From Gallaecimonas pentaromativorans (GTDB lineage Bacteria; Pseudomonadota; Gammaproteobacteria; Enterobacterales; Gallaecimonadaceae), in NCBI RefSeq assembly GCF_003751625.1, contig NZ_RJUL01000004.1:186001-250000 (forward strand): a DNA stretch of 64,000 bases, in the 5' to 3' direction. A program made the translations under genes and the position numbers. The notes beneath the pieces were generated by a model. It was given only the letters and a program-made list of their open reading frames with translations, did not search any database and had not been told where the DNA came from. The first letter of the stretch is position 1, and each line of letters begins with the position of its first letter. Shown here in pieces: positions 36,018 through 46,207 of this stretch.

Positions 36018-36973
36018 TGGCCCTTCTCCAACTGCGCAAGCAAGGCGGCAAAGCTGCCATCCGGTTTGGCGGTGACCGACACGGCGTCGCCCGTATTGGG
36101 GTGAGTAAAGGAAAGGTGCCAGGCGTGCAGCATCAAACGCGCCAAGCCAGCGTCTTTCAAACGAGCATCAAAGTCCTTGTCACCGTACTTGTCATCACCG
36201 GCGATTGGGTGCCCGGCATGTAGGGTGTGCACCCGGATTTGGTGGGTACGGCCAGTAACAGGGAAAGCGTTAACCAAGGTTGCCAGGCCGCCAAAACGGC
36301 GCTCAACCTTGAAGCGGGTTTCAGAAGCCTTACCCTCGGTATCTACTCGTACTACCCGCTCACCGGACTGCAGGGTGTTTTTCAAAAGCGGTGCCCGAAT
36401 GACCTTTTTATTACCCGGCCAGTCGCCACGCACCAGGCACAGGTAATCCTTTTGCATGGTCTTTTCGCGAAGAGCTTCGTGCAGGCCGCGAAGCGCCGAG
36501 CGCTTTTTGGCAATCAAAATACAGCCGGAGGTGTCGCGGTCCAGACGATGCACCAGCTCCAAAAACCGCGCGTCGGGGCGCAGCGCCCGCAGCCCTTCGA
36601 TAAGGCCAAAGGACAACCCGGAGCCACCGTGCACCGCCAAACCGGCCGGTTTGTTGACCACCATCAGGTAGTCGTCTTCATAGAGCACACAATCGTTAAG
36701 GCGCGACACCTGGCTTAAATTGGCGTTGGGCAGCGCTTTTTCTTCGGCCACCCGCAGCGGCGGAATGCGCACTTCGTCGCCCGCCTGCAACTTATAATCA
36801 GGCTTGACGCGCTTTTTGTTGACCCGGACCTCGCCCTTACGTAAAACACGGTAAATGAGGCTCTTCGGCACTCCCTTGAGGAAGGTCCGTAAGAAGTTAT
36901 CAATGCGTTGACCGGCCAAGTCCGGCTCAACGGCCACATACTGCACTGTGGCGGTGTTGTTGGCTGTGCTCAT
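36014..36973 (-). CDS. rluC: 23S rRNA pseudouridine synthase RluC
   Basis: Forms pseudouridines in helix 69-type/domain V positions of 23S rRNA (955, 2504, 2580 in E. coli). 319 residues: N-terminal S4 domain ([20 protein letters not shown]) then the RluA-family catalytic domain with the Asp in [12 protein letters not shown]. Divergent from rne, as in E. coli. Confidence 0.96.
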   Translation of the reverse strand: MSTANNTATVQYVAVEPDLAGQRIDNFLRTFLKGVPKSLIYRVLRKGEVRVNKKRVKPDYKLQAGDEVRIPPLRVAEEKALPNANLSQVSRLNDCVLYEDDYLMVVNKPAGLAVHGGSGLSFGLIEGLRALRPDARFLELVHRLDRDTSGCILIAKKRSALRGLHEALREKTMQKDYLCLVRGDWPGNKKVIRAPLLKNTLQSGERVVRVDTEGKASETRFKVERRFGGLATLVNAFPVTGRTHQIRVHTLHAGHPIAGDDKYGDKDFDARLKDAGLARLMLHAWHLSFTHPNTGDAVSVTAKPDGSFAALLAQLEKGQ

Positions 36974-37386
36974 AGGGCGAGCATTCTACCACAGGGAAAA
37001 TGGCCGCAGTATGCTTGCCGAAATAACTGATCCAATGGGATAATAGGTAAGCCTGCATCGACTAAGATGAGTCAGGCCAGATGAATTTACAGGGCGCGGT
37101 AACCAACACCGGGCCCTGATATGGAAAAAGGCACAGCTTCGCGCCGATTGCGTGCGCGTCACTGGACTTGCAAAACGACTGGATGCCTTTTTGGTGAAAA
37201 GCCTTTGGACAAAACCGTTGTCCCTTCACCAGACATCGTTCAAACGAATAACAAGTGGAAACGCCGAGAGCGCCCCAACCTCCAACCAGCCGTGAGGCTG
37301 CCTGTAATACCTGCACGGGGCCAGGCCCAGAGGATGCGCACTCCGTCAATGTGAGTGCTGTGGCCATTACAAGGTAATGAGTCACT
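36974..37386 (+). promoter_or_regulatory. rne promoter and long 5' leader
   Basis: 413 bp without a supported gene. A good sigma-70 promoter (TTGCCG, 18 bp, GATAAT at 37015-37044) would give a leader of about 335 nt, similar to the autoregulatory rne leader of E. coli. Hairpins: CAGGGC / GCCCTG at 37090-37118 and CATTAC-AAG-GTAATG at 37365-37379; the latter holds the AAGG ribosome binding site 8 nt before the ATG. Feedback by RNase E cleavage is expected from the family, not shown here. Confidence 0.65.
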
Positions 37387-40236
37387 ATGAAAAGAATGCT
37401 AATCAACGCAACTCAGGCTGAAGAGTTGCGGGTGGCTTTGGTGGACGGCCAGAAACTATACGATCTGGATATTGAACACCCTGGTCACGAACAGAAAAAA
37501 GCCAATATTTACAAAGGTAAAATCACTCGCGTAGAACCCAGTCTGGAAGCGGCTTTTGTCGATTACGGTGCTGAACGCCACGGTTTCCTCCCCTTAAAAG
37601 AAATTGCCCGCGAATACTTTGTCGAAGGCGCCAAGGTTTCCGGCCGTCCCAACATCAAAGATGTGTTGAAAGAAGGCCAGGAAGTCATTGTCCAAATCGA
37701 CAAGGAAGAGCGTGGCAACAAGGGCGCCGCCCTTACCACCTTCCTGAGTCTTGCCGGTTCTTACTTGGTATTGATGCCCAATAACCCCCGCGCCGGTGGC
37801 ATTTCCCGCCGTATCGAGGGTGACGAGCGTACCGAGCTCAAAGAAGCCATGTCTGGCTTGGAAGTGCCGGAAGGCATGGGCCTGATTGTCCGCACCGCCG
37901 GTGTCGGTAAATCTGCCGAGGAGCTCAAGTGGGACTTGGACGTACTGCTGCACCACTGGCAGGCAGTTCAGGAAGCGGCCAACAGCCGCCCTGCCCCCTT
38001 CCTTATCCACCAGGAATCCAACGTTATCGTTCGGGCGATCCGCGATTACCTGCGCCGTGACGTGGGCGAAATTGTTATCGACCACAGCCGTGTATTCGAA
38101 CAGGTTAAAAATCACATCCAGACCATGCGTCCGGATTTCTTGAACCGGGTCAAGCAATACAAAGGCGAGATCCCGCTGTTCAACTACTACCAGATTGAGT
38201 CGCAAATCGAGTCCGCTTTTCAGCGCGAAGTGCGGCTGCCTTCTGGTGGCTCCATCGTTATCGACTCCACCGAAGCCCTGACCGCCATCGATATCAACTC
38301 GGCCCGCGCCACCAAGGGCGGCGATATCGAAGAAACCGCGCTCAACACCAACCTGGAAGCGGCCGACGAAATTGCCCGTCAGCTGCGCCTGCGTGACCTT
38401 GGCGGCCTGGTGGTCATTGACTTTATCGACATGACCCCGGCCCGCCACCAACGGGAAGTGGAGAACCGCCTGGGCGAAGCTGTCCGTGCCGACCGCGCCC
38501 GCGTACAGCTTGGCCGCATCAGCCGCTTTGGCTTGATGGAAATGTCTCGCCAGCGCCTGCGCCCGTCTCTGGGCGATGCGTCCAACCACATTTGCCCCCG
38601 TTGTACCGGTACCGGCTATGTTCGCTCTACCGAATCCCTGGCGCTGTCCATTCTTCGCTTGATCGAAGAAGAGTCTCTTAAAGACAACACCGCTCAGGTA
38701 GAAGCGCAGGTTCCGGTGAGCGTTGCCGCTTATCTGCTGAACGAAAAACGGGGCGCTATTCGCTTTATCGAGCAGCGCCACGATGTGCGCGTCTTTATTG
38801 TGCCAAACACGCACTTGGAAACGCCGCATTTTGAGGTGCTCCGTCACCGCGAAGACGACGAAATCGAAGATGCGTCTTACGACCTGGCCAAAGCACCCGA
38901 GCAGCAAAAGGCCGTTTACGTGCCACCAGTCGCTGCCAAGCACAAGCGTGATGAACCGGTGCTCAAAGGCCTGCAAGCCCCTGCCGCTCCGGCTCCGACC
39001 GCACCTGCTGCCAAGCCGGTTCAGGCTAAGCCGGTAGCAGCTAAAGCCGAAGCCAAACCGGGCCTTATCAGCCGCATTATCAAGGCGCTGTTTGGTTCCA
39101 GCGAAGCCGAAGTGCAGCAGCCTGAAGCCAAAGACAACAAGCGCCAACAACACAACCGCAAAGGTGTTGACGCCCGTCGCCAGCAAAAAGGCCGTGGCAA
39201 TAACCGCAACAGCCGCGACGACAACCGTAACAACCGTCAGCGCAGCGAAGGTGGCGAGCGCCGTGAGCGCAACGCGCCGGTGGCCAAAGCTGATAACCGG
39301 GATCGTGACCGCGAACGCGATGCCAAGGCTGCTGAGAACCGCGACAACCGCCGCGAGGAAGAGCGCAACAAACGCCGTCAACGCAGCGACGAAGACCGCA
39401 ACAGCAAACGCCAGCAAAAAGCGCATGAAGAGCAGCAGGTTGAAGCCGTTGTTGAAGAGGTCAAGGAAGAAGTTGTCAACGAAAGACCAGCACAGGTTCG
39501 CCGCGAGCGTCGCCAGCTGACCCAGTCGGTGCGCATGAAAGACGGTGAAGCCCAGGTAAGCCGCATTGAAGTGGACGCCGCGCCGCAGGTTGCCGAGCAG
39601 CCCAAGCCGCAGCCCGCCAAAGTTCAGCAGCCCAAGGTTGAAGCCGAGCAAGAAGACGTTGCCGTAGTTGAAACCGGTGAAGACACAACTTCTCATTACA
39701 GCAATGAAGACGGCGACAACCGTCAGCGTCGCCGTGGCCCGCGTCACCTGCGTGGCCATCGTCGCCAGCGCCCTGACCGTCAGGCTGAAAGCACCGAAGA
39801 GCAAGGTGAGTTGGACTTGGCTGTTGCCCAAACGCAAGCAGAGCCTAAGGTCGATACTGTCGATACCGTTGAGCCGGCCGTACAGATCGCCGAGCCTGCG
39901 GTAAAAGAAGTGGTGCCAGAGCCGGTAGTCGAAGTACAAGCCACCGCTCAAGAGCCCGCGGCTGCGCCGGTTGTTGAAGCTGCCCCTGTGCTGGAAGCCG
40001 AAGCGCCCAAAGCTGAGCCGGTGAAAGCCCAGCCCAAAGCCGAAGCTAAAGCGCCCAAAGCTGCCAAGCCAGTTGGCCGTGCCCAAGCTCCGATGGCTCG
40101 CCCTGCCGAAATCGACCTGGCGCCTGTGGTGCGTAACCCGCAACCATTTGATCGCCAGCCGGTTGCCAGCAGCGGCAAAGCCGGTGGCTTGAACAGCCCT
40201 GCCAGCCGGGCTTCAAGCCCCATGGCCAAGGTCTAA
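37387..40236 (+). CDS. rne: Ribonuclease E
   Basis: Endonuclease and scaffold of the RNA degradosome. 949 residues. S1 domain at about 36-120, DNase I-like catalytic core with [20 protein letters not shown], and the zinc-link CPRCTGTG (Cys 403 and 406). After about residue 520 comes the disordered scaffold: a predicted amphipathic membrane helix [13 protein letters not shown] (559-571), an Arg/Asn-rich RNA-binding stretch (about 580-680), acidic and Pro/Ala-rich parts, and a short basic C-terminus that may bind PNPase. It reads cleanly and ends at a strong terminator. Confidence 0.97.
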   Translation: MKRMLINATQAEELRVALVDGQKLYDLDIEHPGHEQKKANIYKGKITRVEPSLEAAFVDYGAERHGFLPLKEIAREYFVEGAKVSGRPNIKDVLKEGQEVIVQIDKEERGNKGAALTTFLSLAGSYLVLMPNNPRAGGISRRIEGDERTELKEAMSGLEVPEGMGLIVRTAGVGKSAEELKWDLDVLLHHWQAVQEAANSRPAPFLIHQESNVIVRAIRDYLRRDVGEIVIDHSRVFEQVKNHIQTMRPDFLNRVKQYKGEIPLFNYYQIESQIESAFQREVRLPSGGSIVIDSTEALTAIDINSARATKGGDIEETALNTNLEAADEIARQLRLRDLGGLVVIDFIDMTPARHQREVENRLGEAVRADRARVQLGRISRFGLMEMSRQRLRPSLGDASNHICPRCTGTGYVRSTESLALSILRLIEEESLKDNTAQVEAQVPVSVAAYLLNEKRGAIRFIEQRHDVRVFIVPNTHLETPHFEVLRHREDDEIEDASYDLAKAPEQQKAVYVPPVAAKHKRDEPVLKGLQAPAAPAPTAPAAKPVQAKPVAAKAEAKPGLISRIIKALFGSSEAEVQQPEAKDNKRQQHNRKGVDARRQQKGRGNNRNSRDDNRNNRQRSEGGERRERNAPVAKADNRDRDRERDAKAAENRDNRREEERNKRRQRSDEDRNSKRQQKAHEEQQVEAVVEEVKEEVVNERPAQVRRERRQLTQSVRMKDGEAQVSRIEVDAAPQVAEQPKPQPAKVQQPKVEAEQEDVAVVETGEDTTSHYSNEDGDNRQRRRGPRHLRGHRRQRPDRQAESTEEQGELDLAVAQTQAEPKVDTVDTVEPAVQIAEPAVKEVVPEPVVEVQATAQEPAAAPVVEAAPVLEAEAPKAEPVKAQPKAEAKAPKAAKPVGRAQAPMARPAEIDLAPVVRNPQPFDRQPVASSGKAGGLNSPASRASSPMAKV

Positions 40237-40250
40237 AAAACCCTAAAAGA

Positions 40251-40276
40251 AAAGGCGCCGAAAGGCGCCTTTTTTA
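40251..40276 (+). terminator. Intrinsic terminator after rne
   Basis: AAAGGCGCC, GAAA tetraloop, GGCGCCTTTTTT. It may also serve the convergent phosphatase gene. Confidence 0.92.
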
Positions 40277-40302
40277 TAGCTGCTTTTAGTTGGCTGACTT
40301 GG

Positions 40303-40782
40303 TTACTCCGGGCTCTTCGCCAGCGTCTTTATCAAACCGTCGACCGCGGCTTCCACCAGATCCAGCACCTCTTCAAAGCCCTTGGCTCCGCCGTAGTATG
40401 GGTCGGGTACCTCATCCACCAAGCTTTGGGTTGCAAAGTCCATCAGCAACTTCACCTTGTGCTTGTGGCGCTCCGGGCAACGGCTCATCAAGTCCCCCAG
40501 ATTGCGCCTGTCCATGGCCAGCAGCAGATCGAAGTGAACAAAATCGTCGCTGGAAACCTGACGTGCATGGATGTTAGCAAAGCTATATCCCCTTTTCTCC
40601 CCGGCCTGGCGCGCACGGCGATCCGGCTCTTCGCCAGCGTGATAGGCAATGGTGCCGGCCGAGTCCAGAACTGCGTCAAGCTTATGGTCGGCGAAACGTG
40701 TCCTGGCCACAGCCTCAGCCGTGGGCGAGCGGCAAATGTTGCCCATGCAGATAAATAAAATGCGGTGTTGTTTGGCGGTCAT
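40303..40782 (-). CDS. Low-molecular-weight protein tyrosine phosphatase
   Basis: 159 residues from the ATG at 40782. The active-site loop CMGNICRS fits C-x5-R-S, and the C-terminal DPYYGGAKGFEEVLDL contains the catalytic Asp. Members remove phosphate from tyrosine kinases of polysaccharide export or from small substrates; no such kinase is nearby, so the target is unknown. Convergent with rne. Confidence 0.92.
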   Translation of the reverse strand: MTAKQHRILFICMGNICRSPTAEAVARTRFADHKLDAVLDSAGTIAYHAGEEPDRRARQAGEKRGYSFANIHARQVSSDDFVHFDLLLAMDRRNLGDLMSRCPERHKHKVKLLMDFATQSLVDEVPDPYYGGAKGFEEVLDLVEAAVDGLIKTLAKSPE

Positions 40783-41027
40783 CAACATTGACTCCCTGCT
40801 CACTGGCTGCCTGACTTTCTTGCTTTTTCTTCTCTAAAGATAAGATACAGATAATGAAGAAAAAAACACCTCCGTCAGAAAGCCAGGCCTGCGCGAACCT
40901 TCCGCTTTAGCGCCCGATAACGTGATGGCTGTCACGTAACAATGATAAATCGCCTAGGCACAAGCCTATCAACGTATTAGCGACCGCCTATTAATAAAGG
41001 AATGTAAAAAATGATTAAGGGACGAAC

Positions 41028-42329
41028 ATGTTTCAGCATAAGAAGCAGTGGTTGGAGAAGATTGATAGCCTCCAACAACAGGTGGCTGACCACCAACACG
41101 ACTTGGCGGCCATCAAGGAACATGTGGGCTTTATCAGCTTCAGCCCTGACGGCATCATCGAGGAAGTTAACCCCTTGTTTTGCAAGGTGACGGGCTTTAG
41201 TAGCGAAGAGCTGGTGGGTCACCATCATCGTATGCTCTGTGAAAAGGATCACGCCTCGTCTGGGGCATATAACACCTTTTGGTTGGATTTAGCCCAGGGC
41301 AAGCCGCAACAAGGCACCTTCAGGCGGCGGCGCAAAGACGGTTCAGCCCTGTGGTTGGAAGCAACTTATTTCCCGGTTGAAGACGACAACGGCGCCATTT
41401 ATAAGGTCATCAAAATCGCCTCAGACATTTCCGAAGCCTTCAAAGCTTCTCAGGAAAAGTGCGCCATCTTTGAGGCGGTGAATAAATCCCAGGCCGTGAT
41501 TGAGTTCACCCCTGACGGCTACGTACTGAACGCCAACGACAACTTCTTACGGGTATTTGGTTATCGCCTAGACGAGGTACTTGGCAAGCACCACCGGATG
41601 TTTTGTAAGGCCGATTTTTACGAGCGCAATAAGGACTTCTGGCAGCGGCTACAATCCGGGCAACACTTTAGCGGCAAGTTTGAGAGGCTGAACGCCGACA
41701 GCCGCCCGGTGTGGTTGGAGGCTACCTATAATCCGGTGTTCAACGAGGACGGCAAGGTCTACAAAATAATCAAGTTCGCCTCCGACATCAGCGGGCGGGT
41801 CAACCAGTTGCAGCAAGCTGCTGAATTGGCGGCCTCTACTTCGGAGCAAACGTCGCAGATCACCACCAATGCCAAGCATGCTCTTGAAGATGCGGTAAAG
41901 ACCTCCCAGCACATTACCTGTCAGGTTGAGGAAGCTCGCAGCACCAGCAGCACCATGGAGCAGCATTCATCGTCCATCAGCGACATCGTCTCCACCATCA
42001 GGGCCATCGCCGAGCAGACCAACCTGCTGGCCCTCAATGCCGCCATTGAAGCGGCCCGTGCCGGTGACCATGGCCGGGGGTTTGCGGTGGTTGCGGACGA
42101 AGTGCGTAAACTGGCCACCCGCACCGGTGAGGCGACCCAGGAGATAGCCCGGGTGGTTTCAGACAATGGCCAGCTCATCACCACCATCAGCAAGCAGATG
42201 GAAGGGATCAATGCCGAAGCCGGACAAGGCCAGCATATGATTTTGGACATCAACCAAGGCATGGAGGAGGTGGAAAAAGGCGTACTGAACTTCACCCGTC
42301 TTATCCACGAACTCACCACCGCTGTTTAG
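41028..42329 (+). CDS. Soluble methyl-accepting chemotaxis protein with two PAS domains
   Basis: 433 residues without a membrane segment or signal peptide. Two tandem PAS domains (about 22-125 and 145-250; both carry the same [20 protein letters not shown]-like pattern and end in [11 protein letters not shown]-type PAC motifs), then a short MCP signalling hairpin with the conserved tip [20 protein letters not shown]. This PAS-PAS-MCP layout is that of Aer2/BdlA-like cytoplasmic receptors that sense redox or oxygen. Good ribosome binding site AAGGGA. No other chemotaxis genes are in the window. Confidence 0.92.
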   Translation: MFQHKKQWLEKIDSLQQQVADHQHDLAAIKEHVGFISFSPDGIIEEVNPLFCKVTGFSSEELVGHHHRMLCEKDHASSGAYNTFWLDLAQGKPQQGTFRRRRKDGSALWLEATYFPVEDDNGAIYKVIKIASDISEAFKASQEKCAIFEAVNKSQAVIEFTPDGYVLNANDNFLRVFGYRLDEVLGKHHRMFCKADFYERNKDFWQRLQSGQHFSGKFERLNADSRPVWLEATYNPVFNEDGKVYKIIKFASDISGRVNQLQQAAELAASTSEQTSQITTNAKHALEDAVKTSQHITCQVEEARSTSSTMEQHSSSISDIVSTIRAIAEQTNLLALNAAIEAARAGDHGRGFAVVADEVRKLATRTGEATQEIARVVSDNGQLITTISKQMEGINAEAGQGQHMILDINQGMEEVEKGVLNFTRLIHELTTAV

Positions 42330-42394
42330 TTGCCTGCATCCAGTTGGCTGTTGACCGCGTAAGAGTAAAAAGCGCAACACCAAGGATGCAGGAA

Positions 42395-42622
42395 ATGGAT
42401 AACTACTCGGCAGTGGATATGGCTGAAAGACTGGCGGTCATGGAATTTATTGTCACCCAAACCTTATCAATGGCGCTGCAAAGCCATCCCCAGCAAGCTC
42501 AACTGCTTACCCGGCTTGAAAGCCAATTGGTTGAGCGACTCAGCAGCAGCGCCTTTGCAGACAGGCCCGCCTCCTCCATGGCCAAGCGCATCTTGAAAAA
42601 CGCGAAGGCGGGGCTGGCTTAG
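42395..42622 (+). CDS. Small protein of unknown function
   Basis: 75 residues from the ATG at 42395, chosen because AAGGA lies 8 nt upstream (an ATG 9 bp earlier is too close to it). Predicted mostly helical, no signal peptide, with a hydrophobic heptad-like part (RLAVMEFIVTQTLSMAL). I do not recognise a family. It lies 65 bp after the chemoreceptor on the same strand and may be co-transcribed; its stop overlaps the radD stop by 4 bp. Confidence 0.6.
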   Translation: MDNYSAVDMAERLAVMEFIVTQTLSMALQSHPQQAQLLTRLESQLVERLSSSAFADRPASSMAKRILKNAKAGLA

Positions 42623-44295
42623 TGGTCTTGGTAGTGGCTGATACGGCCCTGGTAGTCAAAGACCCGCTCTTTCACGCGCCAGCCCTTTTGCTTGGCCAGT
42701 ACCAAAAACTTCGGCCGCCGAAGCTTTGCCAAAAATCCGCCAAGGCGCGCATCGTCCGGCAAAAATAATGCGCCAGGAGCTGGATTTGCCTCGGATAAAA
42801 AGCGGCGCAGCGCCTTGGAGCCCCATTTCAGGCTTTCGGTTAGGTCCTGCCCGTCAAGATCAAGGTAAGTCAGCTTTAGGGCATCATCGGCGACGGCGCA
42901 GTGCCAGTCGGCCACCTTGAATAGGTGCTTATCGCGGCTCTTCATGGCTTCTCTGAGCTGCTTGTCGATATCCACCAGGGCATATTGGCAATGAGGGCAA
43001 TGGCGGGCAGCGATATCGGCCTCGCCGCCACACTGGCCGCACAGGCGAAAGCGAAAACGAAAATCGCATTGTTGCTCGGGCCCGGTCATGCCCTGGCAGC
43101 GGCGGCCAAAGTGCTCGATGATGTCGCCGTCTTCATCCACCTTGCCCCAGAAGGTGTTGGTAAAGTCGCACACTGGGCATGGCACCGAAACCGGTACTGT
43201 GCCTGGCGGCTTGGGCTCACCCACCTCGGGGCTGAAGATATCGACATCACTGCCGGCATAATCAAGCACCAGGCAATCGTCTTTTCCCTCAAACAAGCGA
43301 AGGCCGCGCCCCACCATCTGCTGGAAAAGCGACACCGATTCGGTGGGGCGCATCAAGGCAATAACATCCACATGAGGGGCGTCAAAGCCGGTGGTCAGCA
43401 CCGATACGTTGACCAGGTATTTGAGCTTTTGCGCCTTAAAATCGCCGATCAGCCGCTGGCGCTCGGCGTTTGGCGTGTCGCCAAGAATAAGGGCGCTTTG
43501 CCCCTCGGGTAGGCAGGCGAGGATCTCTCTGGCATGTTTACGGGTGGCGGCGAAGATCATTACCCCGCGGCGCCTATCACTGAGTTCAACCAGGTGTTGC
43601 ACCAAAGCCGGGGTCAGCTTGCCCTGCCCGGCTAAGGCGCGGTCCAGGGCCGCCTCGGTCCAATGTTCCACCTCTTGGGAAAAGTCGTAACAGATGGCGG
43701 GCGCCGGCACCTTATGCACCGGGGTCAAAAAGCCGTCTTTTATCAAGCGGCGAAGAGGCAGCTCATAAACGCAGTATTTGAACAACTTAGGCTCGGTGCT
43801 GCGCACTTGGCCACTGGCATGAAACTGATACAGCCAGCCACCGTCCAGGCGATAAGGTGTGGCGGTGAGGCCCAGCACAAAAGCCGAGGCGAAATGGCGC
43901 AGCACCTGGCGGTACTGGCTTTCATCATCGGGGCCTATGCGATGGCATTCATCCACCACTACCAGGGAGAAGTCGTCGCCAAATTGCGAAAGATTAGGCG
44001 CTACCGATTGTATCGAGGCAAATACCACTTTCCCCGTGCTGCACTTTTGCCCAAGACCCGCCGAGAAAATAGAGCCGTCTTCTCTCACCGCCGCGTACTT
44101 GGCGGCGTTTTGCTCCACCAGCTCGGCCACATGGGTGAGCATCAGCACCCTGCCCTTGGCTATGCGGGCAAGTTCGGCGATCACCAGGCTCTTACCGGCG
44201 CCGGTGGGTAGCACCAGCACCGCGGGCTCGCGGTTTTTCTTAAAGTAATTGACGGTCGCGCGGACAGCTTCTTGCTGATAGGGCCGCAGTTTCAT
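42619..44295 (-). CDS. radD: RadD-type DEAD/DEAH-box DNA repair helicase
   Basis: SF2 ATPase involved in double-strand break and crossover repair (E. coli RadD/YejH). 558 residues from the ATG at 44295. Motifs: LRPYQQEAVRATVNYF, Walker A VLPTGAGKSLVIAEL, VVVDECHRIGPDDESQY, GLTATPYRLDGGW, TTGFDAPHVD and GRGLRL; a C-terminal zinc module (CPVCDF, CQG, CGQCGG, CPHC). The ATG overlaps the stop of the recombinase gene (ATGA), so radD is the last gene of a three-gene overlapped operon, an association not present in E. coli. Confidence 0.94.
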   Translation of the reverse strand: MKLRPYQQEAVRATVNYFKKNREPAVLVLPTGAGKSLVIAELARIAKGRVLMLTHVAELVEQNAAKYAAVREDGSIFSAGLGQKCSTGKVVFASIQSVAPNLSQFGDDFSLVVVDECHRIGPDDESQYRQVLRHFASAFVLGLTATPYRLDGGWLYQFHASGQVRSTEPKLFKYCVYELPLRRLIKDGFLTPVHKVPAPAICYDFSQEVEHWTEAALDRALAGQGKLTPALVQHLVELSDRRRGVMIFAATRKHAREILACLPEGQSALILGDTPNAERQRLIGDFKAQKLKYLVNVSVLTTGFDAPHVDVIALMRPTESVSLFQQMVGRGLRLFEGKDDCLVLDYAGSDVDIFSPEVGEPKPPGTVPVSVPCPVCDFTNTFWGKVDEDGDIIEHFGRRCQGMTGPEQQCDFRFRFRLCGQCGGEADIAARHCPHCQYALVDIDKQLREAMKSRDKHLFKVADWHCAVADDALKLTYLDLDGQDLTESLKWGSKALRRFLSEANPAPGALFLPDDARLGGFLAKLRRPKFLVLAKQKGWRVKERVFDYQGRISHYQDH

Positions 44296-45179
44296 GAAAA
44301 GGCTTTGGCTATGGCTTCTTTGGGGGTGGTATCGACATATTCTTTCAGGCTTTCCAGGCTCTGCCAACGCCCCACCGCCGCCACATCCACCAGGCTGACC
44401 CCGTTACGTACCGCCAAAGTAGCAAAACTGCGCCGCAAGCTATGGCAGCTAACCCCTTCCAAACCCAATGCTAAGGCCCGTTTTTGCAAAGCATGATTAA
44501 GACCGTGGGTGGTCATCCCCTCGCCCATCACCGCCCCATGGCGATTAACCCGGCGCAGCAACAATCCCGAGCAGAGCGCGCTCTGCTCGCGCCACTTTTG
44601 CAGCCAAGGGCCTGGGTCAAGGGGTGCTGGCAGCTTTGGCAGCACCAATACCTTGCCAAGGCCCTGCTGATCGGTCTTGGAAAAACGAATACGAATAGCA
44701 AGGCCAGCCTCGGTACGCTCCACATCCTCAAAGCGCAGGTTGGCAAGCTCGCTGCGCCGCATGGCAGCCGCCAGGCCCAGGCTTATCATCACCCCATCGC
44801 GAAGGCCAAGGAGGCCGTCTTTCTCGCAGCTTCTTAAGAGGGTGTCGATTTGCGCGCGGCTGAGGGTGGCGGCCTTTTTCTTGTCGGTGCCCTTTTGTAA
44901 ACGGCCAAGGGCCTTAAAGGCTTGGCGCACTTCGTCGTTCACTGGGTCAACAAACCCTTGGCGCCGATGCCAGGCCTTGATGGCACTGATATGGCTGCGA
45001 AGGGTGCTAACCGAAAGACGTGCCCCTTTTAGCCCAAGATAACGTTTTAGCTGGCTTGGGCTTGCTGGCAGGGTAAAGCCGGCAGTCACAAATTGCTTAA
45101 GGCCAGCGCTGTATTGGCTGCGGGTGCCAGGCGCTGTTGCCAGCTCCAGCCAATCGTCCGGCAGAGCGGGCAGGCTCAT
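44292..45179 (-). CDS. Tyrosine recombinase (Xer/phage integrase family)
   Basis: 295 residues, XerC/XerD size: SAM-like N-terminal core-binding domain (1-100) and a catalytic domain. Active-site set visible: Arg in AAAMRRSELANLRFED, Lys in RIRFSKTDQQGLG, His-x-x-Arg in SCHSLRRSFATLA, Trp in place of the third-box His (VGRWQS) and the nucleophile Tyr in LKEYVDTTP. Translationally coupled at both ends by ATGA overlaps: upstream to a KfrA-like gene and downstream to radD. It lies outside the prophage repeats, so it is a chromosomal recombinase, not XerC or XerD themselves as far as context shows. Confidence 0.92.
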   Translation of the reverse strand: MSLPALPDDWLELATAPGTRSQYSAGLKQFVTAGFTLPASPSQLKRYLGLKGARLSVSTLRSHISAIKAWHRRQGFVDPVNDEVRQAFKALGRLQKGTDKKKAATLSRAQIDTLLRSCEKDGLLGLRDGVMISLGLAAAMRRSELANLRFEDVERTEAGLAIRIRFSKTDQQGLGKVLVLPKLPAPLDPGPWLQKWREQSALCSGLLLRRVNRHGAVMGEGMTTHGLNHALQKRALALGLEGVSCHSLRRSFATLAVRNGVSLVDVAAVGRWQSLESLKEYVDTTPKEAIAKAFS

Positions 45180-46165
45180 GCGCCACCCAGGGAAGTTTTC
45201 AGGGCTTCGAGCTCGCTTTTAAGCTGCTGGCGCTTTCGTACCTGTTCGGTCAAAAAAGCCACCTCGCCTAACAGGGTATCTAGCTGCTGCTGTTGCTGCC
45301 CAAGAGCCTCGGCAAGCTCTGGCGCAGCGCTCTTGCGGGTAAGCTCGCTATTGAGAGCCGCGATCTCTGCCAAGGCCTGCTCAAGTGCCTGGGCCTTGTC
45401 ATCCGCTTCGGCTTTTAGCGCCGGCAAGGCGCTGGCCTGCTGCTGCAACGATTGCACCATGCCACTTAGGTTGCGGTTGTCTTCCTGGCTGTCTCGAAGG
45501 GCGTCTTCGAGCTTTTTCTGGGCGTTTTGCCACTGCCAGCGGCTCTCTTCAAACGCCTCCTGGCGCTTACTGGCTTCGGCTTGCCAACGTTCCTGAAAGT
45601 GCTGTTGCTGGTGAAAGAGGTGATTGACCTGGGCACGGTTGTCCTCGGCCTCGCGCTGCCATTGCCCAACTTGTTGGCGCACCAGCGCCAACTGCCGCTG
45701 GCTCTCAGTGAGCAGCTTTTGTTGCTGAGCCAGCTCTTCGCCAAGAGCCGCTTCGCGCTCTGCACCGGCCTGCAAAGCCTGTTGCTGCTTGGCTTGCTCC
45801 TCACGAGCTGTGGCAAGGGCGGCCAGCGCGTCGCTTTTTTCCTGCTCCAAGGCAGCAATACGGGCATTAACTGCGGCTTCAGCGCTACTGATCGCTGCGT
45901 CTTTGTCCTTTTCCATTTGCTGAAATAGCGCGTCCAGAGACTGCTGAAGGTGTAACGGTGTAGCGAGCCTTACACTGCGTTCTTCCTGCGAAGAAGCGTG
46001 CCATTCCTGCAAATAACGGCTAATAGAGCTGTTGGAGCCCCCCCCAAGCCACTGCCGGACGTTATTCACCGATGGCTGTTTACCCTCCTCTACCAGGGTC
46101 TGCGCCGCTTTCCATACGTTGTCGCGATTGGCCCTGAGTTGCTGGCCGAGAGGGTTAACAGGCAT
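45176..46165 (-). CDS. KfrA-like DNA-binding coiled-coil protein
   Basis: 329 residues. The N-terminal 60 match the KfrA_N DNA-binding domain (VWKAAQTLVEEGKQPSVNNV, then VRQWLGGGSNSSISRYLQEW); residues about 75-325 form a long Gln/Glu/Ala-rich coiled coil. Plasmid KfrA is an autorepressor and nucleoid-like partition accessory; here the gene is chromosomal and leads an operon with a tyrosine recombinase (ATGA overlap) and radD. A perfect 8-bp inverted repeat over the likely transcription start suggests autoregulation. Good ribosome binding site AAAGG. Confidence 0.88.
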   Translation of the reverse strand: MPVNPLGQQLRANRDNVWKAAQTLVEEGKQPSVNNVRQWLGGGSNSSISRYLQEWHASSQEERSVRLATPLHLQQSLDALFQQMEKDKDAAISSAEAAVNARIAALEQEKSDALAALATAREEQAKQQQALQAGAEREAALGEELAQQQKLLTESQRQLALVRQQVGQWQREAEDNRAQVNHLFHQQQHFQERWQAEASKRQEAFEESRWQWQNAQKKLEDALRDSQEDNRNLSGMVQSLQQQASALPALKAEADDKAQALEQALAEIAALNSELTRKSAAPELAEALGQQQQQLDTLLGEVAFLTEQVRKRQQLKSELEALKTSLGGA

Positions 46166-46183
46166 AAGGCACCTTTATGTAAA

Positions 46184-46205
46184 TGTGTAATAGTTACATT
46201 ACACA
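46184..46205. promoter_or_regulatory. Inverted repeat upstream of the KfrA-like gene (operator or recombination site)
   Basis: TGTGTAAT, AGTTAC, ATTACACA: 8-bp perfect arms around a 6-bp centre, starting 19 bp before the KfrA-like ATG. The position fits an autorepressor operator. The arm-6-arm geometry also fits a tyrosine recombinase core site (28 bp if the arms are extended to 11 bp, 46181-46208). Confidence 0.65.
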
Positions 46206-46207
46206 CA

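Noticed and set aside
37062-37406. 114-codon minus-strand frame in the rne leader
   Set aside because: It lies in the regulatory leader, overlaps the rne start antisense and has an irregular, non-protein-like composition.
37594-40143. Very long (849-codon) minus-strand open frame opposite rne
   Set aside because: It is antisense to an unmistakable RNase E. Long antisense frames arise from the codon bias of GC-rich genes; its translation is low-complexity and matches nothing.
44292-45179. Tyrosine recombinase as the prophage integrase
   Set aside because: It lies outside the direct repeats, is translationally coupled to host radD and the KfrA-like gene, and differs in composition from the phage. 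It may still act on the phage site.
45176-46165. KfrA-like gene as evidence for an integrated plasmid
   Set aside because: No replication, partition or mobilisation genes are nearby, and the gene is overlapped with chromosomal genes.
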